Below are positions 17,428-27,147 of a stretch of 52,238 bases of DNA, piece by piece. This DNA comes from Bacteroidales bacterium (GTDB lineage Bacteria; Bacteroidota; Bacteroidia; Bacteroidales; VadinHA17): NCBI GenBank assembly GCA_021371855.1, contig JAJFVL010000066.1:1-52238 (forward strand), in the 5' to 3' direction. Made by a program: the position numbers and the translations under genes. The notes below the pieces were generated by a model. That model worked only from the letters and a program-made list of their open reading frames with translations. It ran no database searches and was not told where the DNA came from. Positions within the stretch are counted from its first letter, which is position 1. The number at the start of each line of letters is the position of its first letter.

Positions 17428-18336
17428 ATGACAACAGAACAGAAAATCAGGTTAACCATGTACTTGTCAGTCATTAATTGCGGAAATCTAAATGAAGCAG
17501 CCGTAAATAGCATTTCGAAATTTGCCATAAGCGCTGCAAATCTGCAGAACACCGTAAAAGAGATACAGTTGATTGGTGAAATGCAGGGAGTCAATAAAAC
17601 AGGACTTGCTATAGACAAAAACAAACTAAAAAAGAAACTTATTGCATTGGCTCTAAAGAACTCCAATAAAGTAGCCATCCTTGCGAAGTTAAGCAACAAC
17701 GACACTTTACTTAATGAGGTAAGATATACCGAAACTGACCTTAACAAATTGCCGGGAGTGACTTTAAAGGAACAATCACAGATAATTTACGACAGGGTTG
17801 AAGCCAATATAGCAAACCTTGCAGAACAGGGCGTAACAGCCGAAACACAAAAGGCGTTTCTGGAAACGATAACAGCGTTCAACAATGCCATTTCATCACC
17901 AAGAACCGGAATTACTGAAAAAAGCAAGGCTACAAAAAAGCTTGCACTTCTTTTTGCCGCTGCTGATGATGCAATAGAGATCATGGATATGGCAGCAGCA
18001 TCAGCAAAGGATGAGTATCCCGATTTCTATAATGGTTATAAAGCCTCCCGAAAACTTATAGACACCAATGCCGGTAACATAGCCCTGAAAGGGACTGCAA
18101 CTGACATTACAAACGGAGCCACTTTGAAGGGTGTCATTTTTACGTTCAAAGGCAGTAACGGGAATGGAGAGATAATTAAGAAGACTGCCGAAAAAGGGAG
18201 CTTCCACATTAAGAATATTCAATCGGGAAACTACAAAGTTGCTGTAAGGAAATCCGGTTACAAAGATAAAGAGGTCACAGTAAGTATCATCGAAGGCGAG
18301 AGAAGCGAGCTGAAGGTGGAAATGGAAAAAGTGTAA
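17428..18336 (+). CDS. Helical protein with C-terminal carboxypeptidase-regulatory-like domain
   Basis: 302 residues. The first about 210 residues are alpha-helical, rich in alanine, asparagine and lysine, and match no family I recognise. Residues about 215-302 form a beta-sandwich of the carboxypeptidase regulatory-like type (IALKGTATDITNGATLKGVIF, shown here as IALKGTATDI and NGATLKGVIF; then GSFHIKNIQSGNYKVAVRKSGY). Such domains usually occur in exported proteins, yet no signal peptide is present, so the location is unclear. It is preceded by the 21-bp repeat array, and its stop codon lies inside an 8-mer repeat. It probably belongs to the accessory region. Confidence 0.75.
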   Translation: MTTEQKIRLTMYLSVINCGNLNEAAVNSISKFAISAANLQNTVKEIQLIGEMQGVNKTGLAIDKNKLKKKLIALALKNSNKVAILAKLSNNDTLLNEVRYTETDLNKLPGVTLKEQSQIIYDRVEANIANLAEQGVTAETQKAFLETITAFNNAISSPRTGITEKSKATKKLALLFAAADDAIEIMDMAAASAKDEYPDFYNGYKASRKLIDTNAGNIALKGTATDITNGATLKGVIFTFKGSNGNGEIIKKTAEKGSFHIKNIQSGNYKVAVRKSGYKDKEVTVSIIEGERSELKVEMEKV

Positions 18337-18386
18337 CGGTGTAACGGTGCAAAGGTGCAACGGCGCAAAGGTGCAAAGGTGGAAGG
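18331..18386. repeat. 8-mer tandem repeat (GGTGCAAC family)
   Basis: About seven units of eight bases (GTGTAACG, GTGTAACG, GTGCAAAG, GTGCAACG, GCGCAAAG, GTGCAAAG, GTGGAAGG). It overlaps the stop codon of the upstream gene. The unit belongs to the same family as the arrays at 30389-30516 and 37240-37274. A short copy in opposite orientation (GTTGTGCCGTTGTGCC) follows directly. Confidence 0.85.
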
Positions 18387-18925
18387 TTGTGCCGTTGTGC
18401 CTCCTTTGAGATGCAGCGGGAGAATATATACCTCCTTTCTAATGTGGCAAATCAGAGTGACTATGCAGGCTGATTATAAGGTGAACCCTGCTGTTATATA
18501 AAGCGGCAGGTTTACAATTCCGGAGGAATGATATAACTTATTCCCCGGGATTTTTTTGTCTGTGTTTTTTTTCACTGTGTTGTTAAGTCAGTTGGTACCT
18601 ATTTAAGGATTACTAATACATTATTTATTAAATATTTACCTCCTTTAACTATTTATCCTTATAACGTGGAAAATTCATTAATAGGCCGTTCTAACTTAGA
18701 ATAACGGAGAATTGAGACTTCTAACTTGAAAGTTTGAGTAGAAGGGATCCTAAGTGAATTATAAATTTCATTACTTGAACCCTGAAAAATCTGAATCACT
18801 TTCGTGGATTTTTATCTCAGGGATCACTTAGTTGTATATAAAAACAAAATAAAGTTTATGAAATATATATTAATTTGTCTAAATTTTGTTTATCATTTTG
18901 TTATTTTTGGTCATAATTCAATGTC
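18337..18925. other. Spacer upstream of the defence operon
   Basis: 589 bp without a gene I can support. It contains the end of the 8-mer repeat, an imperfect hairpin near 18493-18521, a small hairpin CCGTTCTAA/TTAGAATAACGG at 18686-18707 and the larger structured element at 18750-18831. A TAnnTTTG-like −7 element (TATTTTTG, 18902-18909) lies just before the operon start, without a well-spaced −33 partner. Confidence 0.6.
18750..18831. promoter_or_regulatory. Nested imperfect hairpin upstream of the defence operon
   Basis: An outer inverted repeat, CTAAGTGA (18750-18757) with TCACTTAG (18824-18831), encloses an inner stem, CCCTGAAAAATC (about 18780-18791) with GATTTTTATCTCAGGG (4-nt bulge), and a small AATCAC/GTGGATT apex. 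The element is 95 bp before the helicase start. It could be an operator, a structured leader or small RNA, or the footprint of a mobile element. Confidence 0.45.
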
Positions 18926-21900
18926 ATGCCTAAGATCTTCGATAATATTGAGCTCAAGCTAACTGAAGGTTTGAACTATACTCTTGAGTTATCAAATCGT
19001 ACTGATTTTTGTGTTGGATATTTTAATCTTCGTGGATGGAAGGAAGTTGCCGGTAAGGTTGAAAACCTTTCAGGATCAGAAGTAAAAGAAGGACCTACAG
19101 AGTTTTTTCGTTATTGCCGGCTTCTCGTTGGAATGCAGAAACTTCCTGTAGACATTCTTAAAGATTACTTTAAGTCGGAAGAAGAGCAAATGCTTGATCA
19201 AAAAGAGGCTCTGAAATTAAAACAAAAACTTGCCCAGGAATTCAAAGATCAGCTTATTATCGGAATTCCAACAGAAGAAGATGAAAAGGCTTTACGGGTC
19301 TTAAGCCGGCAGTTGAAAGAACATAAAGTTACTGTGAAATTACATCTTCGTTATCCGTTGCACGCAAAGCTTTACCTGGCCTATAGTAATGATAAAAGGG
19401 TCCCTGTAGTGGGTTTCATGGGAAGCAGTAATCTTACTCTTGCTGGATTGGTTAAGCAAGGTGAACTTAATGTAGATATAATGGAACAGGATGCTGCCCA
19501 AAAACTTGCAAAATGGTTTGATGACAGATGGAATGACCGATGGTGCATTGATATAACCAATGAATTAATTGAAATTATAGACAACAGTTGGGCCGCTGAT
19601 CGTCTTCTGAAGCCATATTATTTATATTTAAAAATGGCTTATCACCTCTCGCAGGAAGCAAGAGCAGGACTTAGTGAATTTAAGATACCTCTAATATTCA
19701 GAAAAGAATTATTATCATTTCAGCAGGCGGCTGTACTGATTGCCGCAAAAAAATTAAATAGTCGTGACGGAGTCTTTATTGGAGATGTTGTTGGCCTCGG
19801 TAAAACTATCACTTCCTGTGCTCTTGCAAAGATATTTGAAGAAGACTTTTTTTATTCAACACTGATAATATGTCCGCCCAATCTTAAGAGTATGTGGGCA
19901 GGGTACATTGAAAAATATGATCTGAAAGCATGCATCATTTCTATCGGTGAAGTGCAGAAAAAGCTTCCTGATATGAAACGGTTTAAAATGATCATAATCG
20001 ACGAAAGTCACAACCTTCGCAATGATCAGGGCAGCCGATATAATGCAATAAAAGAATACATCAAGGAAAATGAACCAAAAGTAATTCTGCTTTCTGCCAC
20101 ACCATATAATAAATCATATATTGACCTGTCAAACCAACTAAGACTGTTTGTTCCTGATGATAAGGACCTTGGAATCAGCCCTGAAAACTATATAAATTCC
20201 ATTGGTGGACAAATAAAATTTTCTGCGGAGCACTCCGAAACATTTATCCGTAGCATCAAAGCATTTGAGAAGAGTACTTTTGCTGATGACTGGCGTGAAT
20301 TGATGAGACTTTTTCTGGTAAGAAGAACCCGAAGTTTTGTAAAGGATAACTATGCGCAATATGACGAAGTAAAAAAAAGAAAATACCTGACCTTCCCTGA
20401 TGGTACCCGTTCCTATTTTCCTGACAGGATCCCAATGAAAATAGAATTTGATTTCGATCCGGATAACCCTAAAGATCAATATGCACAACTTTATTCTCAG
20501 AAAGTAGTCGATTCTATTAATAGTCTTAATCTTCCCAGATATGGATTAGGAAATTATCTGGTAGACCGACCTGCAATCAGTCCCAATAAAGAAGAGATGG
20601 TAATAATTGACAATTTGTCGCGTGCAGGGAAAAGACTTATGGGATTTTGCAGGACAAATCTTTTTAAACGTCTTGAAAGCAGTGGATTTTCATTCCTTAT
20701 ATCATTAAGTCGACACGTTTTGCGTAATTATGTGTTTTTCTATGCTATCCAAAATAAGCTATCTGTTCCAATAGGAAAAAGTATTTCACAAAATTTGGAC
20801 GGATTTCTTGAAGATGCTGATACCGATGAAAACGGGAATGGTAATAATGACAATTCAATAGGTTTTATCCTGAATGAAACAGAATACCTTTCGAGGGCAT
20901 CACGGGTATATGAGACTTTCAATAGTAAGGATAACCACGATCACTTTGACTGGATAAGAAGTGAATTCTTTGACAATGCTATACTTAAACAACTGGAAGA
21001 AGACTCTAAAAAAATTATTGATATCCTTAATATTACCGGTAATTGGAATATTGACAACGACAGAAAACTAAAAGCTCTGAAAAAACTGATTTCAGAGAAA
21101 CACAAAAATGAAAAGATTCTGGTCTTTACTCAATTTGCCGATACAGCTGAATATGTTTCAGAGAACCTTAAAAAGATGGATGTCAAACATATTGAGGCAG
21201 CTACAGGGAATAGCGATAATCCAACTTCCCTTGCTGATAAGTTCAGTCCTGTGAGCAACAAACTGAAACCTTCTTCATCAGATATCCGCGTTCTGATTTC
21301 GACCGATGTACTCAGTGAGGGACAGAATTTGCAGGACTCACACCTTGTTGTAAACTATGATCTTCCGTGGGCTATAATCAGATTAATACAAAGAGCCGGC
21401 CGTGTCGACAGAATCGGACAAAAAGCCGATGAAATTATTTGTTACTCGTTTCTGCCAGAAGACGGCATTGAACGCATTATTAACCTTCGTAGACGACTTA
21501 CAAATCGTATTCGTCAAAATGCAGAGGTTGTGGGATCAGACGAAGTGTTTTTTGAAGGTGATCCTGTCAACATTGAGGACCTATACACTGAAAAATCAGG
21601 GATACTCGATGATGATGAGACTGGCTCTGAGGTTGATCTTGCTTCCTATGCTTATCAGATCTGGAAAAACGCCATAGATGCTAATCCTGAACTAAAGAAA
21701 TCAATACCAAATTTACCTGATGTTGTTTATGCAACAAAATCTAATAACTGCGCCCCGGAAAATGAAGGCGTTATTGTGTACACTAGAACAGTCAACGACA
21801 ATGACATTCTTGCCTGGGTCGATAAAAAGGGTAAGATTATCACTCAGTCTCAGCTTACTATTCTGAAAGCAGCTGCTTGCACTCAGGAAGAACCACCCAG

Positions 21901-22291
21901 ATTTAAAATTCCCGAACATCATTCACTTGTGAAAAAAGGAGTTGAATTCATTAAAGAAGATGAAAAGAATTCAGGGGGATCGCTTGGAAGAAAGACAGGA
22001 GTAAAGTACAGAGTCTATCTAAGGCTCGATAATTACTGTAAAGAATACGATGAAACACTTTTTATAAATGACTCAGTTAAAAAGGCAGTCGATGATATTT
22101 ATAAATATCCATTAAAGGAATTTGCACGTGAAACTCTTAACCGTCAATTAAAATCAGGTATTTCTGATGAGGATCTTGTGCAACTTGTTGTTTCGCTTCG
22201 TGAAGAAGATAAATTATGCATCAGTGAAATAGATGAGATGCCGGCCAAAGAGCCGCAGATCATTTGTTCGCTGGGATTGATTAATCAATAA
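18926..22291 (+). CDS. PLD-nuclease/SNF2 helicase, candidate anti-phage effector
   Basis: 1121 residues. The N-terminal part holds a phospholipase-D-type nuclease motif: H146-A-K148 in LHAKLYL followed by GSSN (166-169). A SNF2-type helicase follows: GDVVGLGKT (286-294, Val where most relatives have Glu), DESH (359-362), SATPYN (390-395), LVRRTRSF (about 465), and the second lobe with STDVLSEGQNLQ and RAGRVDRIGQ (about 792-835). Standalone PLD-SNF2 proteins next to adenine methyltransferases are typical of DISARM-like and related restriction systems, in which the translocase/nuclease attacks unmodified invading DNA. The stop is 5 bp from the methyltransferase start, so they are translationally linked. 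Base composition resembles the surrounding genome. Confidence 0.9.
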   Translation: MPKIFDNIELKLTEGLNYTLELSNRTDFCVGYFNLRGWKEVAGKVENLSGSEVKEGPTEFFRYCRLLVGMQKLPVDILKDYFKSEEEQMLDQKEALKLKQKLAQEFKDQLIIGIPTEEDEKALRVLSRQLKEHKVTVKLHLRYPLHAKLYLAYSNDKRVPVVGFMGSSNLTLAGLVKQGELNVDIMEQDAAQKLAKWFDDRWNDRWCIDITNELIEIIDNSWAADRLLKPYYLYLKMAYHLSQEARAGLSEFKIPLIFRKELLSFQQAAVLIAAKKLNSRDGVFIGDVVGLGKTITSCALAKIFEEDFFYSTLIICPPNLKSMWAGYIEKYDLKACIISIGEVQKKLPDMKRFKMIIIDESHNLRNDQGSRYNAIKEYIKENEPKVILLSATPYNKSYIDLSNQLRLFVPDDKDLGISPENYINSIGGQIKFSAEHSETFIRSIKAFEKSTFADDWRELMRLFLVRRTRSFVKDNYAQYDEVKKRKYLTFPDGTRSYFPDRIPMKIEFDFDPDNPKDQYAQLYSQKVVDSINSLNLPRYGLGNYLVDRPAISPNKEEMVIIDNLSRAGKRLMGFCRTNLFKRLESSGFSFLISLSRHVLRNYVFFYAIQNKLSVPIGKSISQNLDGFLEDADTDENGNGNNDNSIGFILNETEYLSRASRVYETFNSKDNHDHFDWIRSEFFDNAILKQLEEDSKKIIDILNITGNWNIDNDRKLKALKKLISEKHKNEKILVFTQFADTAEYVSENLKKMDVKHIEAATGNSDNPTSLADKFSPVSNKLKPSSSDIRVLISTDVLSEGQNLQDSHLVVNYDLPWAIIRLIQRAGRVDRIGQKADEIICYSFLPEDGIERIINLRRRLTNRIRQNAEVVGSDEVFFEGDPVNIEDLYTEKSGILDDDETGSEVDLASYAYQIWKNAIDANPELKKSIPNLPDVVYATKSNNCAPENEGVIVYTRTVNDNDILAWVDKKGKIITQSQLTILKAAACTQEEPPRFKIPEHHSLVKKGVEFIKEDEKNSGGSLGRKTGVKYRVYLRLDNYCKEYDETLFINDSVKKAVDDIYKYPLKEFARETLNRQLKSGISDEDLVQLVVSLREEDKLCISEIDEMPAKEPQIICSLGLINQ

Positions 22292-22296
22292 TTATT

Positions 22297-25200
22297 ATGG
22301 TATTAGCTAAAACCGACTTTTCTGATCTGATAAGGCAATTCAAATTTCGTGAACTTTTTAATGAAATGGGCTGGGACAATGATCACACCTCCCAAACAAT
22401 AGTTGTTGAAGACAAAACATATCAGTTAAATTCCGTTGCGGCAAAAAACGGTTTCAAAGTCCTTGTTTGCACCTCCTGCGGTAAAGAAATTCCTGATAAA
22501 AGTACAAGAAGAAAAATCCAGAGAAATGTTGCAAGACTATTCTTTGAACATCTTATAATTTATCAGAATGAGAACAGGTCAAAACAACTTTGGCAAACAG
22601 CTATAAGACTGCCCAATAAACCGGTTAAGATCCATGAAGTCGAATGGAACGACAGCCAGGATCCTGAAATTCTGTATCAGAGGGCATCAGGGCTGTTCTT
22701 CACTTTTGAAGAGGAAGGCGTTATTACCATTGTTGATGTTTTGAAAAGAGTTCAGGAAAATTTCAACACCAACTCCGAAAAGGTCACCAAAAAGTTTTAT
22801 GAGCGCTTTAAAAAAGAACATGATGCATTCTACTCTTTCATTGTGGGTATTGAAAACGAAACTGATCAGAAATGGTATGCGTCACTGATGCTTAACCGAT
22901 TGATGTTCATTTATTTTATTCAGAAAAAGGGATTTCTTGACAATAACAAAAATTATCTGAAGGATAAACTTCAGCAGGTAAAGGAATCTCATGGAACTGA
23001 TAAATTTTATAAATCGTTCTATAAAATTTTTCTTTGCAGGCTCTTCCATGAGGGATTGGGAAAACCGCACGAGACTGACAAGGAGCTGATTAAACTGATA
23101 GGGAAAATACCTTATCTGAATGGAGGCCTTTTTGATATCCATGAACTTGAAAAGGATAATGATGATCTCGATGTTAACGATGAAGCCTTTGAAAGGCTCT
23201 TTGAATTCTTTGACGAATACAACTGGCATCTTGATGATCGGATTACAGCTTCAGGAAAAGACATTAACCCTGATGTTCTGGGATATATCTTTGAAAAATA
23301 TATTAACGACAGGGCCCAGATGGGCGCCTATTATACAAAAGAAGATATAACTGAATATATCTCAAAAAACTGCATAATACCGTTCCTCTTTGACAGAACA
23401 AAAGAGAAATGTGCCAATGCCTTTCTCCCCGGCAGCAGCCTCTGGGAAATGCTTAAGCAGGATCCTGACAGGTATATTTACGATGCAGTAAAGCATGGTG
23501 CTGATTTTAATAAAGGTTTGAAAGACGGATTACCAGATGATGTAATTGAAGGTATTGACGCTCCTGATGATGCTCTGGTAGAAAAACGGAAGTGTTGGAA
23601 CCGCACAGCTCCCTCTGAAGTAGCATTACCTACCGAGATTTACAGAGAGGTTATAGAAAGACGTAAACGATATTTCGATATACGGCAAAAAATTGAAAAC
23701 GGTAAGGTTCATGAGATAAATGACTTTATTACTTACAACCTAAATATCAGGCAATTTGCCCAGGATGCAGTTGAAAATTATGAAGGAAGTGACTTTATTC
23801 AGTCATTTTTTGAAGCTATAGCCGGACGTAAATATGATGAAAAGAAATCAGGTATTGAACCAACCCTGGGCATTACAATTCTTGACCCTACATGCGGTTC
23901 CGGAGCTTTCCTGTTTGCAGCGCTTAACATTCTTGAACCATTATATGAAGGCTGTATAAAACGGATGTATGAGTTTGTTGAAGATGATGACAATCAGGGC
24001 AGTAAACATTTCAGGCAATTCCGGATAGTGCTAAACGAGATAAAAGAACATCCGTCAGAAGCATATTATATCGTTAAATCTATAATTCTCAACAATCTGT
24101 ATGGTGTTGATATTATGAAAGAAGCAGTGGAAACGGCAAAGCTTCGATTATTTTTAAAACTCGTTTCAGAAGTCGATGATGTAAATCTTATTGAGCCTCT
24201 GCCAGATATAGATTTTAATATAAAGCAAGGGAATAGCCTAGTTGGTTTTGCTAATTGGCAGGAGCTTCTAGATATAACTCAGGGAGCATATAAAGGAACA
24301 CTTTTAAAGATTGAGGATAGTCTGGATAAATGTAAACTTGCTTATACTGTTTTCAAAAGTGCGTGTCTTGTGAACAATTTTTCGACCAAAGAAACAAAAA
24401 AAGCACTTCAGACTGAACTTAAAAAAGTAAACAGTCAATTAAATATTTTCCTTGCAAAGCTTTATAGGGTTAATCCGGAAAGTGACAATGAATTTCATAA
24501 GTGGATTGAGAGCCATCAGCCATTTCACTGGTTTGCTGAGTTTTATGAGATTATTCATGATAATGGAGGTTTTAATGTAATAATTGGAAATCCACCTTAC
24601 ATTGAAATTAAGGATGTTAAATCATATAAAATTAATAACTACAAGACAATAAGATGTGGAAACCTATATGCTATTTGCTATGAAAGGGCATTGCATTTAT
24701 GTAAAGATATATCCTTAGTTGGCTTTATTATTCCTGTAGCATCTGTATGTACTGATGGATATCGTGAACTTCAAAAATTATGGATCGAGAATGGTTCCAT
24801 CTTCATAAGTTGTTATAATGATAGACCTGGTAAACTTTTTGAAGGGCTGGAACATATAAGATTATCTATTGTACTTTTTAAGAAACTAAAAAAAGAAAAC
24901 AAAATATTTGCAACCCAATACTATAAATGGAATACTATTGCCAGAGAGAATTTATTCTCTAATTTGTTCTATAAAAGTGTTACACACTTAAAGGACAATA
25001 CCCTAATTCCTAAAGTTAATAGTAGTTTAGGTATTTCTATTTTATTAAAGGTTCAAAATAACCGAAAAAGAGCAGCTAAATTTACAATAAAATCAAGTAA
25101 TCATAAAGTATTATTTACAAGAAAGTTAAGCGGATTTGTTCAAATCTTAAATTTTGTACCGAAGATTCTTGATCAAAATGGTTATTTAAGAAATCCATCT

Positions 25201-25635
25201 GAATTAAAGGAATTGAATTTTGAAACCGATGAAAAATGCAAAACTTTTCTTTCAGTTTATAATTCGTCCCTCTTCTATTGGTATCTGACCCTATGGTCAG
25301 ATTGTAGAAATCTAAATCAGAGAGAACTGCTGAATTTCAATTTCGATTTCTCATCAGCTAAAACTATAATAATAAGACAATTAAGAGACGTTTCAACAGA
25401 ACTAATGCAGGACCTTGAGTTTAATTCTATTATGCAATCCATTAATTTCAAGAAAATTGGTAAACTTGAAATACAGTGTATATTTCCAAAATTATCTAAA
25501 GTATTGATAGACAAAATAGACACTGTTCTTGCTAAACACTATGATTTCACTGCAGAGGAGCTAGATTTTATAATAAACTATGATATAAAATACCGTATGG
25601 GGAGCGAACTGGGTAACGGGGTGGATGATGAATAA
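22297..25635 (+). CDS. Eco57I-type adenine-specific DNA methyltransferase (PglX-like)
   Basis: 1112 residues. An N-terminal domain (about 30-110) has the pattern KNGFKVLVC ... RRKIQRNVARLFFEHLIIY, followed by a helical region (KKFYERFKKEHDAFYSF, MLNRLMFIYFIQKKGFL) found in large methyltransferases of restriction/BREX-like loci. The SAM motif I is LDPTCGSGAFLF (about 529-540) and the N6-adenine motif IV is IGNPPYIEI (about 764-772). The C-terminal 340 residues are probably the target-recognition region and are visibly more AT-rich than the rest. It should methylate adenines in a specific site to mark host DNA. I see no certain PD-(D/E)XK nuclease motif, so cleavage probably relies on the helicase partner. 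Confidence 0.9.
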   Translation: MVLAKTDFSDLIRQFKFRELFNEMGWDNDHTSQTIVVEDKTYQLNSVAAKNGFKVLVCTSCGKEIPDKSTRRKIQRNVARLFFEHLIIYQNENRSKQLWQTAIRLPNKPVKIHEVEWNDSQDPEILYQRASGLFFTFEEEGVITIVDVLKRVQENFNTNSEKVTKKFYERFKKEHDAFYSFIVGIENETDQKWYASLMLNRLMFIYFIQKKGFLDNNKNYLKDKLQQVKESHGTDKFYKSFYKIFLCRLFHEGLGKPHETDKELIKLIGKIPYLNGGLFDIHELEKDNDDLDVNDEAFERLFEFFDEYNWHLDDRITASGKDINPDVLGYIFEKYINDRAQMGAYYTKEDITEYISKNCIIPFLFDRTKEKCANAFLPGSSLWEMLKQDPDRYIYDAVKHGADFNKGLKDGLPDDVIEGIDAPDDALVEKRKCWNRTAPSEVALPTEIYREVIERRKRYFDIRQKIENGKVHEINDFITYNLNIRQFAQDAVENYEGSDFIQSFFEAIAGRKYDEKKSGIEPTLGITILDPTCGSGAFLFAALNILEPLYEGCIKRMYEFVEDDDNQGSKHFRQFRIVLNEIKEHPSEAYYIVKSIILNNLYGVDIMKEAVETAKLRLFLKLVSEVDDVNLIEPLPDIDFNIKQGNSLVGFANWQELLDITQGAYKGTLLKIEDSLDKCKLAYTVFKSACLVNNFSTKETKKALQTELKKVNSQLNIFLAKLYRVNPESDNEFHKWIESHQPFHWFAEFYEIIHDNGGFNVIIGNPPYIEIKDVKSYKINNYKTIRCGNLYAICYERALHLCKDISLVGFIIPVASVCTDGYRELQKLWIENGSIFISCYNDRPGKLFEGLEHIRLSIVLFKKLKKENKIFATQYYKWNTIARENLFSNLFYKSVTHLKDNTLIPKVNSSLGISILLKVQNNRKRAAKFTIKSSNHKVLFTRKLSGFVQILNFVPKILDQNGYLRNPSELKELNFETDEKCKTFLSVYNSSLFYWYLTLWSDCRNLNQRELLNFNFDFSSAKTIIIRQLRDVSTELMQDLEFNSIMQSINFKKIGKLEIQCIFPKLSKVLIDKIDTVLAKHYDFTAEELDFIINYDIKYRMGSELGNGVDDE

Positions 25636-25650
25636 ATAAACTTGTCAGCC

Positions 25651-27138
25651 ATGGCAGAATCAGAGAAAGAATTTAATCCGAGGCCATATATGGAGCTGGC
25701 CATTGAGGAGATGAATAAATCTAATAATGAGCCAAGGATTGATGGGAAAATACCTCCCAAAGTTGGAGCTATCCTTTTGTTTCCCGATGGCACGGTTAAA
25801 AGAGCACATCGTGGTGAGCTCAGAGACGGGGACCACGCAGAATTTGCGCTATTGGAGAGGAAACTCGCTGACAAAAAACTAGATGATTGTATCCTCTTCA
25901 CAACACTTGAACCATGCGTAAAAAGAAACCCTCCTAAAATTGAGTGCTGCAAACGTGTGACCAAAGCCAGAATAAAAACAGTCTATGTCGGCATTTCAGA
26001 TCCCGATCCTACTGTCGATGGAAAAGGGATAAAACATCTTGAAAAGCATGGTGTGAAAGTGATAATGTTTGATAGCGATCTGCAGAAAATCATTTTTGAT
26101 GAAAATGCCAAGTTCAGAGAGCAGGCTATTGAAAGAAAGAAAAGTGCCGAGAAAGATGAGTTGCAAACTCCTCTCGAAAAAGTGCTACCTGCTACTGATA
26201 TAAGTCAATTTTCAAATGAAGCTTTAACAAAATTCATTAAAGAAGCAAAGCTCAATTTTACTATTGACAGTCCTGATTTTCATGATTATCTGGCTAATAT
26301 TGGTGTACTTGGGTTTGATGCAGAATCAAAAGCTTATAAACCTACCGGTATGGGCATCTTACTGTTTGGAGAAAATCCGCGATCCAGATTTAGTCAGGCA
26401 GCGTTCATGGCTCATGCAGAATATGATAGTTATAAGATACATCCTGAAACTTTCTCTGAGGCCTTGGTTTTGATTCCAGAAAAAATTGAGAACTGGCTTA
26501 AAACCGTGTTAGGAAAGTATAAAGACACCTCTTCTTTTAAAAGGAAAGATATTCCTGATTTTCCAATCGAAATACTCCGCGAAGCAATTATAAACGCTAT
26601 TGTGCATAGAGATTACACAGATAACAGGGTCTATTCCTCTATATCTATTGATAATGATAAAGTTATTGTGAAAAGTCCGGGAGAGCCTCTCCCATCGATT
26701 ACAATAGACCAGCTAAATACCTTTAATGCTCCTTCAATAAACAGAAATCCGATAATTGCTTATGTCTTTAGTCTGATGAATTTTATGGAAGAAAAAGGAC
26801 TCGGAATGAAATCATTTAAAAGTCTTTCTGACAGATATGATTTGCCATTACCACAGTATTCACTTGATGGACCTTATCTTTCACTTATATTTCCGAGAAG
26901 CTTTGATGCAGTCGGATTTATCTCCGGAGATTATAACCTTGCTGATCTGAATATTGATGAACTTAAAGGTTTTTATTGGATTCGAATAAAAAGAGAGGTA
27001 ACGAGTAAAGAGTTTGCTCAACATTTTGGATTTAATGAAAAAAAGGCTCAGCGTTATCTGGCTAAGTATAAAAATGCCGGATTAATTAATTTAGAAGGCA
27101 GAGGGCCTGGTGCTACTTATTGTCTGGCTAATAAATAA
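25651..27138 (+). CDS. Deaminase-GHKL ATPase-winged helix fusion protein
   Basis: 495 residues from the ATG at 25651, 15 bp after the methyltransferase; a TTG nine bases earlier is possible. Residues about 10-160 form a zinc deaminase of the CDA/RibD type: His62-Ala-Glu64 (HAEFALLERK), then LEPC (Cys89) and a second cysteine at 99 or 100 after a proline-rich loop, the zinc and proton-shuttle pattern. From about 190 the protein follows the RecG-like/Schlafen-associated ATP-binding family: GILLFGENP, then EILREAIINAIVHRDY (HATPase_c_4) and EEKGLGMKS. The C-terminal 70 residues look like a winged helix (TSKEFAQHFGFNEKKAQRYL). In the usual family an AlbA_2 domain occupies the N-terminus; here a deaminase replaces it. 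Substrate (free nucleotide or DNA base) is unknown. Confidence 0.85.
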   Translation: MAESEKEFNPRPYMELAIEEMNKSNNEPRIDGKIPPKVGAILLFPDGTVKRAHRGELRDGDHAEFALLERKLADKKLDDCILFTTLEPCVKRNPPKIECCKRVTKARIKTVYVGISDPDPTVDGKGIKHLEKHGVKVIMFDSDLQKIIFDENAKFREQAIERKKSAEKDELQTPLEKVLPATDISQFSNEALTKFIKEAKLNFTIDSPDFHDYLANIGVLGFDAESKAYKPTGMGILLFGENPRSRFSQAAFMAHAEYDSYKIHPETFSEALVLIPEKIENWLKTVLGKYKDTSSFKRKDIPDFPIEILREAIINAIVHRDYTDNRVYSSISIDNDKVIVKSPGEPLPSITIDQLNTFNAPSINRNPIIAYVFSLMNFMEEKGLGMKSFKSLSDRYDLPLPQYSLDGPYLSLIFPRSFDAVGFISGDYNLADLNIDELKGFYWIRIKREVTSKEFAQHFGFNEKKAQRYLAKYKNAGLINLEGRGPGATYCLANK

Positions 27139-27147
27139 GGTTGTAAT

